Assembly: GCA_014549065.1 (NCBI GenBank)
Contig: JACDOX010000265.1
Coordinates: 186,001 to 250,000, forward strand
DNA from: Cardinalis cardinalis
Taxonomy: Eukaryota; Chordata; Aves; Passeriformes; Cardinalidae
Length of the DNA: 64,000 nt
Direction of reading: 5' to 3'
Below are positions 12,421-25,885 of this stretch, one piece after another (the first letter of the stretch is position 1; each line of letters opens with the position of its first letter). A program made the position numbers and the translations under genes. The notes beneath the pieces are model-generated. The model did not search any database. It saw nothing but the letters and a program-made list of their open reading frames with translations, and was not told the origin of the DNA.

Positions 12421-13992
12421 TAGAATTTGTAAATCAGTCAGGTACTATCAACTTTATCTGAGATCACAAGTCTGTATTCAACTGTCGATGCAGCTTTAAT
12501 TGATCTCCTTTATTTATCTCCTTGATTCAACTTATAAATCTCATTTTAGTGTTATTTTTATTACTTTTATAAGGACCAGAGTCTGCAAATATTAGACTAC
12601 TTCTAATCATCTGTAGCAGGGTACCAGAAAAAAAAAAGTGATGGGGTTTTTCAAATGTCCTAACTTTCAGGCACTTGTTGCGTACTTTTGACTTTCATAT
12701 TCTGCCTTAAATTAATTTAAATATATTTACAATGAATTCTAGCTTAATGAAGANTTTCTGACCAGGATAGGGAAAAGATTAAAAAAAACATCACTTTTAA
12801 AATTATGTATGTCAACAAAGACAAATTTTTAATGTTCATATTTAACATTGTGCTGAGCCTGATTATTTCTGCCTGGCCTTATTCATCTCATTTACATCAA
12901 TGAGTGAAGATGCATATTTGAATGAGTTTAATAAAATTCCTGTTGCATTACTGCATCACTTTTCTGTTACACTCCTGTGCTAAGAAATGTCAGTAAGTAA
13001 TTGGAGCATGTACTGGGGAATATATACCAGGAATGTGTTTTGGGCCCATATCACGAAATGTGATTTCTCTTGCACACCAGAGGTTCTTGCAAAGCAGGAA
13101 CAAGAAATGTATAATGCTGTGTCAGAGCTTCAGAACAAAGTACTGCTATTAGCATACCTCATTTTCCAGTATGATAATTCTTCCCAAGCTTTTACCACTA
13201 CTGTATTCTATCCATATGTGGCTTCAGCCAAAATCTCTTCTTTTGCCTTATTTTTCTTGCAGTCACGTTTTATTAACCACTAAGATGATCCTACATCTTG
13301 TTTAAGAAGTATTGCCCTTGATATTGATGAAGGAAAAGTTCCTGTGAATAAGCATTTGTGTACTTCAACTGCTATTTCCTTTTTGTTTATTGTGAACTAG
13401 TAGACAATGTAAATTTTATACTGATCTGGGATTCACAGACAACATTCTTTTATGAAATTATCTTCTGATGATGAAATTGTCATAATCANTAATTTTTGGA
13501 AATAGATTTCAGGCAGAGAGATTTCAGGCAGAGAGTTCTTTCAGTAAATTTCTGTCTTTTTTTCAACTGCTGAAAGCTATATAATGTCTTTTAGTGGTTC
13601 AAAAACAGCAAGGAAAAGAGGAAAATGGTAACCAATTGTCTTCTGTGTCTTTGTATGTTAGAAGTCCTAGTCCATATTCAGAGACAACTTTTCTTTCTTA
13701 ATGTATCTAACATAGCTTTTTTTCTTGAAAAAGAAGAGAAAAAAAAGGAAAAAAATTGGGTATTCTATTTCACTAAACTTTAAATCTGTTTCACTGGGTC
13801 TCTGTTAACCTAGCNATAGAAATAATATGTTACCATCGTTGGTTTTAGAAGGTTTCAATTTGAGGTTTCCAATGGAGAAAGTGTTAAGAGCCAGCTATTA
13901 AAATGTTTAGAGATGCCTCTGCCTGAAGTAAGGTGCAAATGATGCCACATGCCAAAGTCTATAGAATGGACTAAATGTTATGTACCTGGAAA
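12421..13992. other. AT-rich non-coding DNA with a small tandem duplication
   Basis: A perfect 15-bp unit, GATTTCAGGCAGAGA, is repeated head to tail at 13505-13519 and 13520-13534. A 98-codon frame at 12987-13283 has no recognisable domain. Nothing else is assigned. Confidence 0.5.
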
Positions 13993-14010
13993 TGAGAGAG
14001 AGAGAGAGAG
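13993..14010. repeat. (GA)n dinucleotide microsatellite
   Basis: About nine GA units directly precede the less AT-rich repeat block that starts near 14011. Confidence 0.8.
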
Positions 14011-14767
14011 ATTAAGTAGAAAATATCACCACGCTGTGGATCCCAAGGGCGTCCCATTGATAATCTCCATCTGACCTTCCTGGGCCAGGTGGGAATGCCC
14101 AGGTACCTTCCCTGGGGGTGTGGGAGAAGTTCTTCACTGTCTCTAGCAGACTGAGTCTCACAGACTCTGGATCTGTTGCATCACTTTGCATCATGTGCAG
14201 TGCTCTGCTGCAAAACCTCGGGCATTAGTCCAGGGGAGTACCTTGGGGATCTTTGATGGTTTATGGCACTTAAGTGCCCTGAGCGCCATTCCTCTAACGT
14301 GACTATCCCATGGATGTGGCCTTCCCGGGGTGAAGGGTTTTATAGCTGAGGCAGTTTGTATAAGGGAGGATGGGTGTTCACTCCCTCTGACCAGAGGTTT
14401 CGCCACACAACCCAAAACTTTCCTCCTTTCTCCTTGGATGTGGAGGAGTGTGTGCAAACCTGGCCTCAGCAGATGAATCTGTGGACTTTGGCCTCCCCCA
14501 CTCCAAACCCAGCCATGGATGATTTTCAGAACTGGGTTTGGCTTCCCTGTGAAAGCATTTTTCTCCCTCAGCTTTGTTTATTCCTCTCTAGACCTGAGAT
14601 AATTGGACAATAGTGTCACCTTTATCTTATCTCAAGTTCCCTTAGGTGTCTGAACTCACAATCCAAAGTTTGATACAGGCATTTTCAAGTAAAGGTGGGC
14701 TTGCTTTGGTAGTCTCATCTTCTCTATGCAGTTTTGCCATAATGGGTAAAACCTTCCTAATGATGTT
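14011..14767. repeat. Unclassified dispersed repeat, copy B (left part)
   Basis: A less AT-rich block, distinct in composition from its AT-rich flanks. Its right end (14560-14767) is homologous and collinear with 3222-3400. The repeat stops at 14767, where an LTR is inserted, and resumes after 15439 with TTAAGCCATT. A TATAAAAC motif lies on the minus strand at about 14336-14344, and GAATAAACAAAG lies on the minus strand near 14575. These are LTR-like signals, but their order does not fit one LTR cleanly. Frames of 60-88 codons on the minus strand show no known domain. It could be an old ERV fragment. Confidence 0.5.
14763..14767. repeat. Target-site duplication, left copy (ATGTT)
   Basis: ATGTT directly precedes the LTR and is repeated exactly at 15435-15439. 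Five bases is the usual duplication length for ERVL-class (and some ERV1) insertions. Confidence 0.85.
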
Positions 14768-15434
14768 TGTCCTGGTTTAGAGCAAATTTGGGAGAGAATC
14801 CCAAAAGGGGCTCCGGTAGTAAAGCAAATTTAAACAGCACCTCCCCACAACTGGTCTGGGAGAGAATACCTCCTTGGAGAAAGGTGGAAAAAAACCCTGT
14901 TTATTAAACAGTAAATCCTAAACAATATTAAACAATAAAACCCCTTGCCACTCCAAAAGAGACGACAAACTGAGAAGACCCCGTCCCCATGTTGCGGCTC
15001 GGCTCACTCAGTCTCTTATCAGTCTCTCTGGTGCTGGAATTGTCGCAGGCCAGGCCCGGCCCGGTGGGCTAGAGATATGAGCTGTCAGTGCTCCCCTGGG
15101 TGTTCAGTCCAGAGCAGGTTTCAAGAGGTCCAAAGAAAAGGAAAAAAAAAACAAAAGTCCAGGGAACCTCCTTGCCTCAGCTAGCTAAAACTAACTAAAG
15201 ACAAAGAAAAGGAGTCCTGTCCCTCTGTCTGTCTGCAGACAAACAGTCCAGGAGCAGGAATGTAGAGGAGTGAGGAGCAGTGTCTGGAGGGAAGGGAAAA
15301 AGGAAAAAAAAAACTGTGCACTTCTTCTCTCCCCCCTTCACTCTCTGCAGTAAGTCTTAAAGGTGCAAAACTNATTCAGCATAAACAGAACAAGACGATT
15401 GGGGATAAAAGCATCATATAGTCAACCCAGGACA
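14768..15434 (-). mobile_element. Solo ERVL-like LTR, minus strand, intact ends
   Basis: It begins TGTCCTGGTTTAG and ends CAACCCAGGACA, giving an 8-bp perfect terminal inverted repeat (TGTCCTGG / CCAGGACA), and is flanked by the perfect 5-bp duplication ATGTT. On the minus strand it carries the polyadenylation signal AATAAA within TTTAATAAACAGGG (about 14895-14908) and a downstream 'ggaggtattctctccc' stretch, as in LTRs common in passerine genomes. At 667 bp with no gag/pol sequence beside it, it is a solo LTR left by recombination between two LTRs. The intact ends and duplication suggest it is younger than the LTRs at 5261 and 54913. It splits an older repeat. Confidence 0.9.
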
Positions 15435-15439
15435 ATGTT
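15435..15439. repeat. Target-site duplication, right copy (ATGTT)
   Basis: Exact repeat of 14763-14767 on the far side of the LTR. Confidence 0.85.
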
Positions 15440-15535
15440 TAAGCCATTGACCATAACATTTCAGTCTCTGGCAGCAAGTAACTGCCCCAAACTAACTACA
15501 GTCTTTAGTTTATTTATTTTTGCTCACTACATGAA
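15440..15535. repeat. Unclassified dispersed repeat, copy B (right part)
   Basis: It continues the repeat interrupted by the LTR: TTAAGCCATT here corresponds to CTTAAGCCATT at about 3388 in copy A, and a TTTATT...GCTCAC motif follows in both copies. Confidence 0.45.
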
Positions 15536-18500
15536 TATTTAAATATTAAAGACTAAATTAAACTCTTTATCAAAAAGGATTGAGAGAATCACTTCTCTTA
15601 AGAGTGATATGGAGATGCACAGCGCTCTTCAAAGAAGTGGCACNAATTCCCCCTAATCCCTTCAGACACGAGAGAAAAGCAAATGTTTTCTGTAACCTAG
15701 ATATATGGATGGAACATTTGGGCTGATGAATCAAGAGGAAACCATTCTGTTCTTACTCTGCTTTTCAATGAAACTACTTTTCTGCTACCACCATTTTCCT
15801 AGAAAGAACAAAAAATTGCTTTTTGAACTTACACAAGGTAACTATTTATTTGAAATTGACAGATATCTTTTTGAAAAACATTAATGCTTTAATTTTAAAA
15901 CCATTAGTATTTTCACATTGTGATTTCAAATTTAAAGAAAAATATTTATTTAGATTTGATTCAAGAAGGAGAGAAGATTAGAACAACAAAAAAAATCCTC
16001 TAGAGTTGAGAATTCTGTTTCTTGAATTTTTTTTTCCTGGCAACCAGAATTATGATCGGCTGAAGAGCAAAAGACTGAAACAACTTAATCTTTTGTTATC
16101 TACTGCCAAATTTTTGGAGATGAGAGTTGACTTACGTACACAAGACTGACATGAATTTGGAAACAAACCAGAGCACTTCATTAATCCATACTGTAGGGTC
16201 ATNGTTAAAGTGTAGCTTGGATAACCACATTTGGCTAACACTCTCAACATGACCAAATAGATTTTTCTATTGTCACTTCCTCTGTTGTATTGCAGTTTAT
16301 AATGACCATATTTTTTGGACTTTTTTTTTTTTTTGGATTAATAGGGGAATAAAAGAGTCTGAGAAAGTTACTTTTCTGCTGACTTTGTTTGGAGTTTTTT
16401 GGGTGGGGAGGAAATGCTAGCTATAGTCACCCATTTAAAAAAAAAAAAGTGTTCCTAAATTGAATCTAATAATTACAAGTTAACAAAATTCCTCATAAAT
16501 TTCTGATCTACTGAGGGCTGACGAACATTAGGTATGCGATTAGGACCTGAGTATCTCATTAAATCATGCATAAATGGAATTCATTTTTCAGTACTATTTT
16601 GGGATCTGGTTGTTGTTAGTGGAGGTTTTACACCTTTACACTCAATTATACCTTTCAATAAAGCAAAAGTGAGATTATAACAACTGAAATAGAGAAATAT
16701 CTAGCAAGCCTGATAATCAGGACATGCATATAAATCACAATGTTGTCACTTTGATTTATATTTAAGTACTACCTTATTCAGCTGCCAAATAAATCACTAT
16801 GAATTCTTTGGTTGATTATGATTGGATTAGGATAAGAATTTAAATAATCAAATTTTCAGAAGAATTTTTCCAAATCTAATCATGCGTTGTTTTAGACATT
16901 ATGGCAGAGGGCCTGGAAAAACCAAAACCATAACCAAAAACCAAACAATTGAAAAATTTAAAATTGCAGCCTATATAATATCTTAAGCAGTAAAGTTATT
17001 GNCTGAATAATTGTTTAAAATGTCTTTTTTTTTTAATTGCATCTTCACATTTCTTCACTTTCTATCAACTCAAATCAGTTACGGAGTAATACAAACATTT
17101 CCCTTTGTGCTTTTAGTGCACAGGTAAAAATTCCATTGAGTACAAAAAACCAATAAGACCTACAAGAGGAAGCCAGTAAGTTCAATAAATTTTACAATGG
17201 CCTTCTAAAATGCACCACCTACTTGCTTTTCCATACAGGCTGAGACTCCCTCTTTCAGCATGATCTAACATGCTTTGTCTAGGTTAAGAAAAAGAAATCT
17301 TGGTTGTAGGGCTTATTCAAGTTTCCTAAAGAAAGACTAATTTTTATTATTAATACAGTTGTGTCTGCAGAAGGACATTGAATATTTTTGCTGATAGGAA
17401 ATAGCAAATACATTGTAGGCTCATGATTTGTAAACAGCAACTGACAATTGCAAGGAACATATAGTTGCCTCAAAATCAAGTTATTATTCTGGCAAATCCA
17501 TATAGGTGTAGTTTTCTATCTGCAAATGCTAAGGCTTGAAGAAAAGATATTTTCTCTTATTTTCACTGTTGCTATAAAAATTGAGTTGCATGTTTGCATG
17601 CTCAGAATAAGCTAAGCCCTCTCTCTGGGTATGTGTTGCCAACACAAGACCTTTGAAATAGATTTCCTTTGTCTATAGAGAGTCTTGTCAGTTATTATTA
17701 TTAAACTTCCTAACATAAGCCAAGTGTTTGTTACCTATAAAATATTTAATTTACATGTCATACAGTTTAGGTTTTCTGCAGCCATTTGACTTAATATAGT
17801 CAGCATTACTCTTATTTATTTTTGCGTAATAAAATTATATTTATAAACTGAGATTCTGAATTTTCTTTTTACCTATGTTGAAACATCAAAAACAGCTATC
17901 AGAAGATCATGCTTATGATTTCTTTTGCAATTACTAAGAAGATTTTTTTTTTTCCCAGTGGAGAGGAGGATCAAAACTCTTTGTTATTTTCCATTTTCAT
18001 GCAGTTTTTCCCCTGGTGCTTCCTAAAAGAAGGCTGTACTGAATTTCACCCTACAGCTGAGACAGTAGCTGTCACTGGCTCTTGGTTTCCATCACTGCAA
18101 ATTAAATAGTGTTGGCAGTATTTGCTTATAAGCTCTTACTGTATTCATAAATTATTCTGTCNCTAATGCCTTAAATGCCCTTTCTGTTATTGTAATTTGG
18201 GATGATGATAACTTCCCTTGTCAAATCAAAAAATCATAGGGACAGTAACAAGCAAGATCTGAGTGAAAACCAATGATAAAAATTAGTATTATTGTATAAT
18301 TTTGCAAGGTCAAATATTTACTTTCTTCTTCCCTACTAATACCATTTTATGTTTTTCTGCATGGCTGTGATTGCATAGCAGATACATTTTTCTTTGTGGA
18401 AGTACTCCAGGTATCTCCTNATATGTGAATGTCTTATCCACACCTAGGGCAGTTTAATGCTTTGTAAAACCTATTAGCCATCATGTACTGCTATTAATTT

Positions 18501-21500
18501 AGTGTACTGCTAGAACCAAGCCCACCAGCCTCATAGCATAAGAATTTATCTCTTGTGCTAATGGAAAAATCCATATGTAGGTTTTATCTTGAGCTACTGT
18601 TATGCTTCAGTATTCAAATTCATAATCTGAATTATTTTTCTTCCTGACTGTAACATCACAAATTAAATATATGATAATAGATGACTCCACTGTGAATATG
18701 TCATAATCTGGTATAGTTACACTACAAAACTTAAGATGAATAACAAGAGAGTCTCAGAAATACTCATTCCACACCATATTACACCTTATCTCTTAATAAT
18801 GCAAAAAGCGGATAACGCTTTCTTTGTTTTCATCCCCAGACTTCTGTAGGCACTCTTAAGATAAAAAGACTAAATAGTTTTTCTATTTTTGAGGATCCAT
18901 CAGGGTAAGGATGGCTAGAGGAATGAGACCGGGAGGTCTTTTACACTGGGAGATATTTATTTTCTTATGAGAAGGCTTTAAAATGTGAAACTTTTGAGGA
19001 GTTGCCTCATCACTATAAATTTTATTCATTCTGTTACACACAAAATATGAAAACATAGATTTAGTCAGATACTGAGTTAAATTTCTACACTATTTGTACT
19101 TTATTGCTATATTAGAAACACAAACCACTCACACTATAAAGGAGTTCTTCTTAGTTATCTTTATAATAAACAAATATAATAGTAGTATATATACAGTAAT
19201 ATATAGTAATAGGTTACCAGGCTACCGCATTATTTATTACAGGAGAGCTACATACAGCAATTACATTTGATGTAANCCAAACTCTCATCAGGACAGGGAG
19301 ATTGCCTTCTTTCAATAGTTCCTTGTCTGTTAAGTTATCTCTGTATAATTTACAGTTAGCATTATACTTAGAGTTGTTTGAAAAGACTTTAAGAGAATAA
19401 TCCTTTTTGTTTATTTTGTTCTTAAATAACTTCTCCATGGTCATATTAAAAGAATCACGTTATGAATTTTAAACTGAGGCATGTACCTTATGTAATATTA
19501 TCAAGAGGGATTTGGTTTTTGTTTTCTGCACATGAATTTAAGGTCATGATTAATCAATACAATTTATTCAGTCTATGGAAAGCATATTGTTACACAGCAC
19601 CAAGATGAGTTTAAACTGTTAAAAAACAAACACACAATGAACAACAAAAATGTCTTCTATGATGCTACCAAAATCAATTTCAATAGCAATCACGTTATAA
19701 CAGTATGCTTGTAATACAGTGAAAAGGTCAGAACAATTTCTTGCCTAGTTAGCACTGTAACTTTCAAGCTTCTCTGGGCAGGACTTGTGATCTGGCAAAG
19801 TCTGGCAAAATCATTTTTCTGCAGACCTTGTGTTTGTCACGTTGTTGTCCAAAGCTGAACCATTTGTCCCTAGCATTCTGAACTTCACAGCCTGCTTTCT
19901 TTTCTCTCTTGATTTCTTTTAGCAAAANTGACAATAAGTGCATACTTCTTGTCATTAAGAATTGACATTGTAGGTCAGTAATAAAAAAATGATTTTCATG
20001 TTACAATTTTTAAACATTTTACTCTTAAACCCTTTGCACTTTTGTCACTGCAAGCAGGGAATGCTTGCTCTGTGGTTGCACCATCCCAAAAACCCCAGAA
20101 TGTGCTTTGAACAGTCAGAAAAAGGAAATCTGGAATGTAATTAGGTAACAATGAGCAATGCTCAGTGCTTTTGAGCTGATATGTCCACTGTGATATAGAA
20201 GTCTAGGTGAAAGTGGAATGAGTTAACTCCCAAATAATCACTTCCTCTACGAATGGAAAGGATCATCAGTATGATACAGAACACTTGCTAATGCAAGCAT
20301 ATTCCTCTATTTTGCCCNGAGATAAATGTGTAAGAGCAGCTGTTACCTACAATACAAAAGATTTTATTCTTTGTATTCATTTAGAGTAATGTGTGAGTTT
20401 TCTTCTGGTTTAATTTTTATTACCTGTAACAGATGTTTACCCAGTCAAAGTTTTCAGTTAAGTACTGGAAGAGCATCTGAATTCTGAGAGGTTTTCTGTT
20501 ACCCATTAAAATCAATTTTCCACTGATTTCAGAGAAAACAGAGCAGGACTCTAGTTCATTAATGCAACAGCTAGAATGAGTGTGGATGAAACTTAAAATT
20601 TATTTAGAAAATATTGCTTTTTATGATCAAATCATTTATGGTAATGATTTACAAATAAGAATTGGATAGAATGTTGTACCATTCTGGCTGTTTAATTTAC
20701 TACTCATTCTTATTTTAGAGTAGTAGTTTTTATTCAGCTAGCTTTTTTTTTTTAATTATGTGTTACATGTTACATATAAAATCTGTATTCTTTCCAAAGG
20801 GTGTAGCCTCCACTCATTGCCTACTAGTGATAGTAGTCAATGCTTTCATAAGAAACTGACACACAGAATGTCCAAATCTGAACAAAATTCAAACATCAAA
20901 ATTTTTTATCCTGAACAAATAACAGACATTTAAAAAGAACTCCCAAAAGAAATATTCTTACTTCTTTTGCTAAATATATTCAAATAAATTCTATGAAAGA
21001 AAAACAATGAAAACCCTCAAAAGAAGCCGGAAGGAAAAAAAAGGAATTTAAAAGAGTGAAAGGAAAATAAGATGAGGAGAAATTAACAGTATGTAAGAAA
21101 TGTTCTATATGCTTGAGTATTAAAACCACTTGTATTTCTAACATTTTTTATCAGTTTAGTAACATGTATGACTGTAATTATCAGCAGAAACGATGGTCCT
21201 AAACAAATTATAAACTTCAAAAATATAACTCCATTAAATTTTTTGTCATGTTTTGCTTTTTTAAAAGAATATTGCAAAATTAACAACTATTTAGGAAAGA
21301 AAAACCAGTTTCATCTCTTGGTTTCTGGAAAATTGGTCCTTGATTTTGTCCCACTGCTCCATGATTTGCAATTAAAAGTCAGGTTGCTGGTTCCAGAATT
21401 TTTTATTANGCCTCTGTTTCACTTCTTTTCCTTCCTTTCCTACAATCTTTTACTATCTCCTGCTGTTTTGGAGAGAAAACTATCAGTTCCCCTGCCTATT

Positions 21501-24500
21501 TGCCTTTATATTATATCTATTTGATTGTTTTATATTCCTTTCAATTGCTTTTGCCCCTTGGGTTCTTAAAAGAGGAAAACTGTCTNCAAGACGATATTTC
21601 AAAAACAATTTAGCCAGCCATAATGCATTGTTTTCTGAAGTAGGATGAATCAGTAGATGATATAATACCAGTGTGTTCTCAGATGTGATGTGTCCCATGC
21701 CAACAATATTTCTTAGTTAAAATCCTCCTGTGTCCCTTAAGCATATCACTCTATTAGAATTTTCNGATGCTTTGTGACCTGAAAATAGAAAAAAAAGTTT
21801 TCCAAAGTATATTAAATTTATCCAATGACCAGTTCCTGCCCATACTTACATAGTGCTTTTAGAGTNAGCTCCCAATCTGAGCAAGCACATCTACAGCCTT
21901 TACAGTATTTGTCATGGAGAGTACAACATTGACTAGAGACAAAATAAGAAGCCATCAGATTAATCAATTTTTAGGTNAAGTTTGGAAATTTTCTCAACAA
22001 ATTATGCTCTATTTTCCCATAAAAATTAATTCTGTGTCTTTTATGTAGGTAAATGAGGTAAGTTTTTCTACTCCACAAAGAAAAACAAAACAAAAAATCA
22101 TTAAACTTTCTGACCAGATCCTACATTTCTGAAAAAGGCCTAGGCTGACAACAGAACTGGATTTGCCAAAAGCTGCCTTGCTGTCTTTGAGAGGGATTCG
22201 CAAAGGAAAAGCTCCTGGACACTCGTGGTGAGCAGGAGCAGAGCTCCCCACATCTGTGATGTCAGGGNCATTTTTTTTAGCTCCACCTCTCTCTCTCTGT
22301 CTCTCTCACTGGCATATCAATCTCCAACAGTGAGGGCCCAGAACTTTCGTTGTGAGGGTTGTCTTATGCTCAAAGTCCCATATGTTAATTTGGATTTTTT
22401 TGGAAGTTAAGAATGCACAAATTCAATATGCTAAGTCTAGGTAAAAGGTTCCTGAAATACAGGAATTTGGAAAGAGAAAAATAAGCAGATTTTTTAGACG
22501 TCAGTCAATTCTTCCTCAAACCTTAGGCTGACACTGAAATCAGACACCCAGTGGCGTTTGCATTGCACTGTTTTTATGAGAAANTAGAATTTAAAATTAT
22601 AGCCTTAAAAAAGCAAGGCAGGCCTCTTGCGGCATGCACATGTAGTCTTAAAAATCAGATGGATTACNCTGTGCAAGGAGGGCCTGATTTGTGGGAGTAT
22701 ATTTTAACTACCAGAACTCCTAGCATTTGAAAATATTAGGTACCTTAAGGAGGCATGAAGTAGCTTTTCCTGTGTACAGTGTAAATTAAACCTGTCTCTC
22801 TTCAAGAATTCAAGGAATGTATTTTTCCTGCAATTCAATTTCCTTCCAGAACAGGCTTCTTCCTTCAGATGTGGGTGAAGAATGCAGCAGGACAAGGGGG
22901 ACTGGAAGGTATATATGCCCTCTGCAAAGGTTTGGGTTTTTCCCTCTATTTTTCCAATGGTAGCGGTTCCATTTTTCCTCTGTATCTACCTTGTAAGTCC
23001 TGTACTTCTGTGTGATAAATGGATGTGTGTGCTCAAATATAGAGGGAATGTTACATACAAACTCGTATGGATTATGTCACATTTTTCAGATCTGTGATTT
23101 CAGAGTATCTTCATCTCTCTGGAATAGTTTTATTGAGCTGAAAATCTTACTGAGTTCTCTACTGTAGTAATAGAGAGTTATTAATTTGTATTTCATTGAA
23201 ATTTGATGTATTTCATAAGTAGGATAAAACTAAGTATCCTACCAGATCATTTGACACAGGACTCTAGATACACAGTGCTTCTGAAGGTCAGCAGTAACTG
23301 ATGCTGTACATTCTGTCCATGTCACTGACTGGACCACAAATCCTTGTCGCAACACAGTTATCTCAGTGTGTTCTGGTTGTTGATTTTTCCATTGGCAAAT
23401 TTTTTAACATGTCACTGAAGAAAATATTCAGAATGTATAAGTAAGCACCACAAGGTTTGTGAGAGAAAATTGGCTTCCTGGCTGCAGCTGAACTGCTTTT
23501 CCTTCATGTCACACAGCTGAATAATCTCATGGGTTCTAGGGACCCCAGGACTTGGGCCTTTCCTTCTTTTCCCAAACTCTTGAAGCCACACAAGGGCTGT
23601 AGAAGGCTATCATTTGGAGTGGGCCTTAGAAACTCTCTGTCTCTGAAAAGGCAGCAACTAGGTCCCAAGTAATCTGAAATCTGAAAGGTCTAGATGTTCT
23701 AATACAAAGCTGAGACGTGATTCATACAAGAAGTAGAGGAACCAGTTGTGGGTAGATGAGCAACACAGGGAATGAGACTTAGGCCTTGCTGGAAANGTCC
23801 AGCTGCAGCAAAGGCAGGAAGTCCAGCCAGATTAAGCTCAGAAAAGAAAGTGTTGAGGTATACTGTAGTGTCTGAAAGCTGTGCTAACTTGTGACATACT
23901 CCTTTTTGTAACAAAATTATAGAGCAGAAAGAGTGTCATACAGCAAAGAGCACTCTTCATACACTGGTATGATTTTAAATATATTGACTTTCTGGGTGAT
24001 CAAAATAAATAAAATTAGAATGAACTGGAAATATTTACAAATATGGTTTGATTTTCAGGAAGAGGCAAATAGAAGCAAATAGACAGATCTGTCTTAAGCC
24101 ATTTTGATAATTTATTGTAATTCTTGCCGTTGATTTGGCATACAGACTAGAGTGTCAGTGTGCTTGCTCCACATTAACAAATTGGTGTAATGTGGGTTAT
24201 TTTATGGGAATTTGTCTGAGTATCTTGTGATACACACTCAGGAGTTCTTGCAAGGTATTCGATGACCTGTTCAAAAGTCACTCATTTGTGCAGCCCAGGA
24301 GCGCCCCCAGGCAAAGCAGACCTAAAGAGTTCGAGCAGCTGGCTCCCTGCATAGGTTGTGCATACCCAGAAGCATCACCTGGTACAAGATCCACTCCATC
24401 TAAAAATGCAATGTAGAGATGAAGTCTTGGAGAGGTAAAGGATCACAGCAAATATAATTGTCATNATTTCCCCTTTGTGCTCTATCGATAGGTAATAGAA

Positions 24501-24519
24501 ATAGAAAGAGTGAATTAAT
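15536..24519. other. AT-rich non-coding DNA, nothing assigned
   Basis: About 9 kb without a recognisable transposon or exon. There is a run of 14 T at 16321-16334 and a CTCTCT-rich tract near 22287-22312. The blocks 22130-22350 and 23460-23915 are less AT-rich and may be old repeats or conserved non-coding sequence. I cannot decide between these without alignment. All frames are short. Confidence 0.5.
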
Positions 24520-24910
24520 ATAATCACAGGATGGGGTTGAGATAGAACAGAACCTCTAAGGATTATCTGCTCAAGAACAGCTACATAGAGCCAGCTAACC
24601 AGGACCAAGTCCAGATAACTTTTGGATATCTCCAAAGAGGGAGACTCCCTTGGCAACCTGTGCTAGTGTTCAGTCACCCTGACAGTGAAGTTTTTTCATG
24701 TTCAGAGGTAACATCCTGTGTTGCAGTTTTTTGTATTGGCTCTTTTTCTGTCACTGGGCACCACTGAAAAGCTCTGTCCTCTTTGCATCATCCCTCAGGT
24801 ATTTGCACACATTAATAAGATTTCCCCCTCAGCCTTCTCTCCCCCATGCTCAACAACACTTTTTCAGCCTTTCCTCATCAGAGAGATGCTCCAGATCCTT
24901 AACTCCAGGA
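24520..24910 (-). mobile_element. CR1 LINE, minus strand, outer copy (3' part)
   Basis: The plus strand shows the reverse complement of a CR1 3' end: a 'cacaggatggggttgag...' tail (24527), 'gagactcccttggcaacctgtgctagtg' (24639), then 'catccctcaggtatttgcacacattaataag' (24788), and 'gatgctccagatccttaactccag' (24884-24910). At this point the alignment to CR1 jumps: the expected continuation is found about 760 bp further on, at 25669, because a second CR1 lies between. Confidence 0.85.
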
Positions 24911-25668
24911 TCATAGAGTCATAGAATAGCCTGAGTTGGAAGGGACTCACAAGGATATTATAAATGCAACTCATGGTGGCTCACAGGATGACACCAAGAT
25001 TCACACCATGTACCTGAGAGCATTGTCTGAATACTTCTTAAGCCATCAGGCTTGGGGCTGTGACCACTTCCCTGAGGAGTCTGTTCCAGTGCCCAGCCAC
25101 CCTCTGAGTGCAGAAACTTTTTATAATGTCAAATCTAAATCTCCCTAGACACAGCTTCAGGCCATTCCCTCTGGTCCTGTCACTGGTCACCACAGAGAAG
25201 AGATCAGTGGCTGCCCCTCCTCCTCCCCTCACAAGGAACCTGTACACCACAATGAGGTCTTCCCTAATCTCGTCTTCTCCAGGCTGAACAGACCAGGTGA
25301 CCTCAATCACTTACCCTCAAGACCATCTTTGTTGCCCTCCTTTGGACACTCTGTAATAATAGCTTAATATCTCACTTACACTGTGGTAGCCAACACTTCA
25401 CCCCAGTGCAAAGCAGAGCACAGCAGGACAATCCCCTCCCTTGCCCAGCTGGTGATGCTGTGCCTGATGGTACAGTTGGCTCTCCTGGCTGCCAGGGCAC
25501 TGCTGACTTGTGTTCAACTTGCCATCGACCAGGACTCCTAGATCCCTTTCCACGGCTCTGCTTTCTGGCCTCTCATTCCCCAGTTTGAACATACATCCAG
25601 AGTTGCCCCTTCCTAGATGCAGGATCTAGCACCTTGTTAAACTTCATACAGATGGTGATTGCCTGGAC
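24911..25668 (-). mobile_element. CR1 LINE, minus strand, inner copy inserted into another CR1
   Basis: It starts with the CR1 3'-terminal octamer motif in reverse complement (GATCATAGAGTCATAGAATAG), then runs through the 3' UTR and into ORF2 to about 25668, where it is 5'-truncated. On the minus strand a frame reads RAVERDLGVLVDGKLNTSQQ followed by QLGKGGDCPAVL, typical of this part of CR1 ORF2. The plus-strand CR1 at 43562-44285 has the same QLGKGGDCPA peptide, so the two belong to the same subfamily. It is less decayed than the outer copy it interrupts. Confidence 0.88.
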
Positions 25669-25885
25669 CATTCTTCTGGCCTTTTTCTGGGTTATCTCCA
25701 ATATGGATTTATGTCTCTTGTGCCAAAGATCTCAGACCTGGATAAAGTACTTTTAGTGTGGCCTCACCAGTGCTGAGTAAAAGGTGGGGGGGAGGGTGAT
25801 CTTCCCTCAACCTGCTGGCAATGCTGAGTCTGATGTGACCATTTGTCTTTGCAGCAGGAGTGCATTGCTGGTTCATTTCTACCAT
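25669..25885 (-). mobile_element. CR1 LINE, minus strand, outer copy (5' part, resumed)
   Basis: 'ccattcttctggcc...ttatctccaatatgg' continues the CR1 text that broke off at 24910, followed by the landmarks 'gtgtggcctcaccagtgctgag' (about 25757) and 'cctgctggcaatgctgagtc' (25810). The sequence fades out near 25885. Confidence 0.8.
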
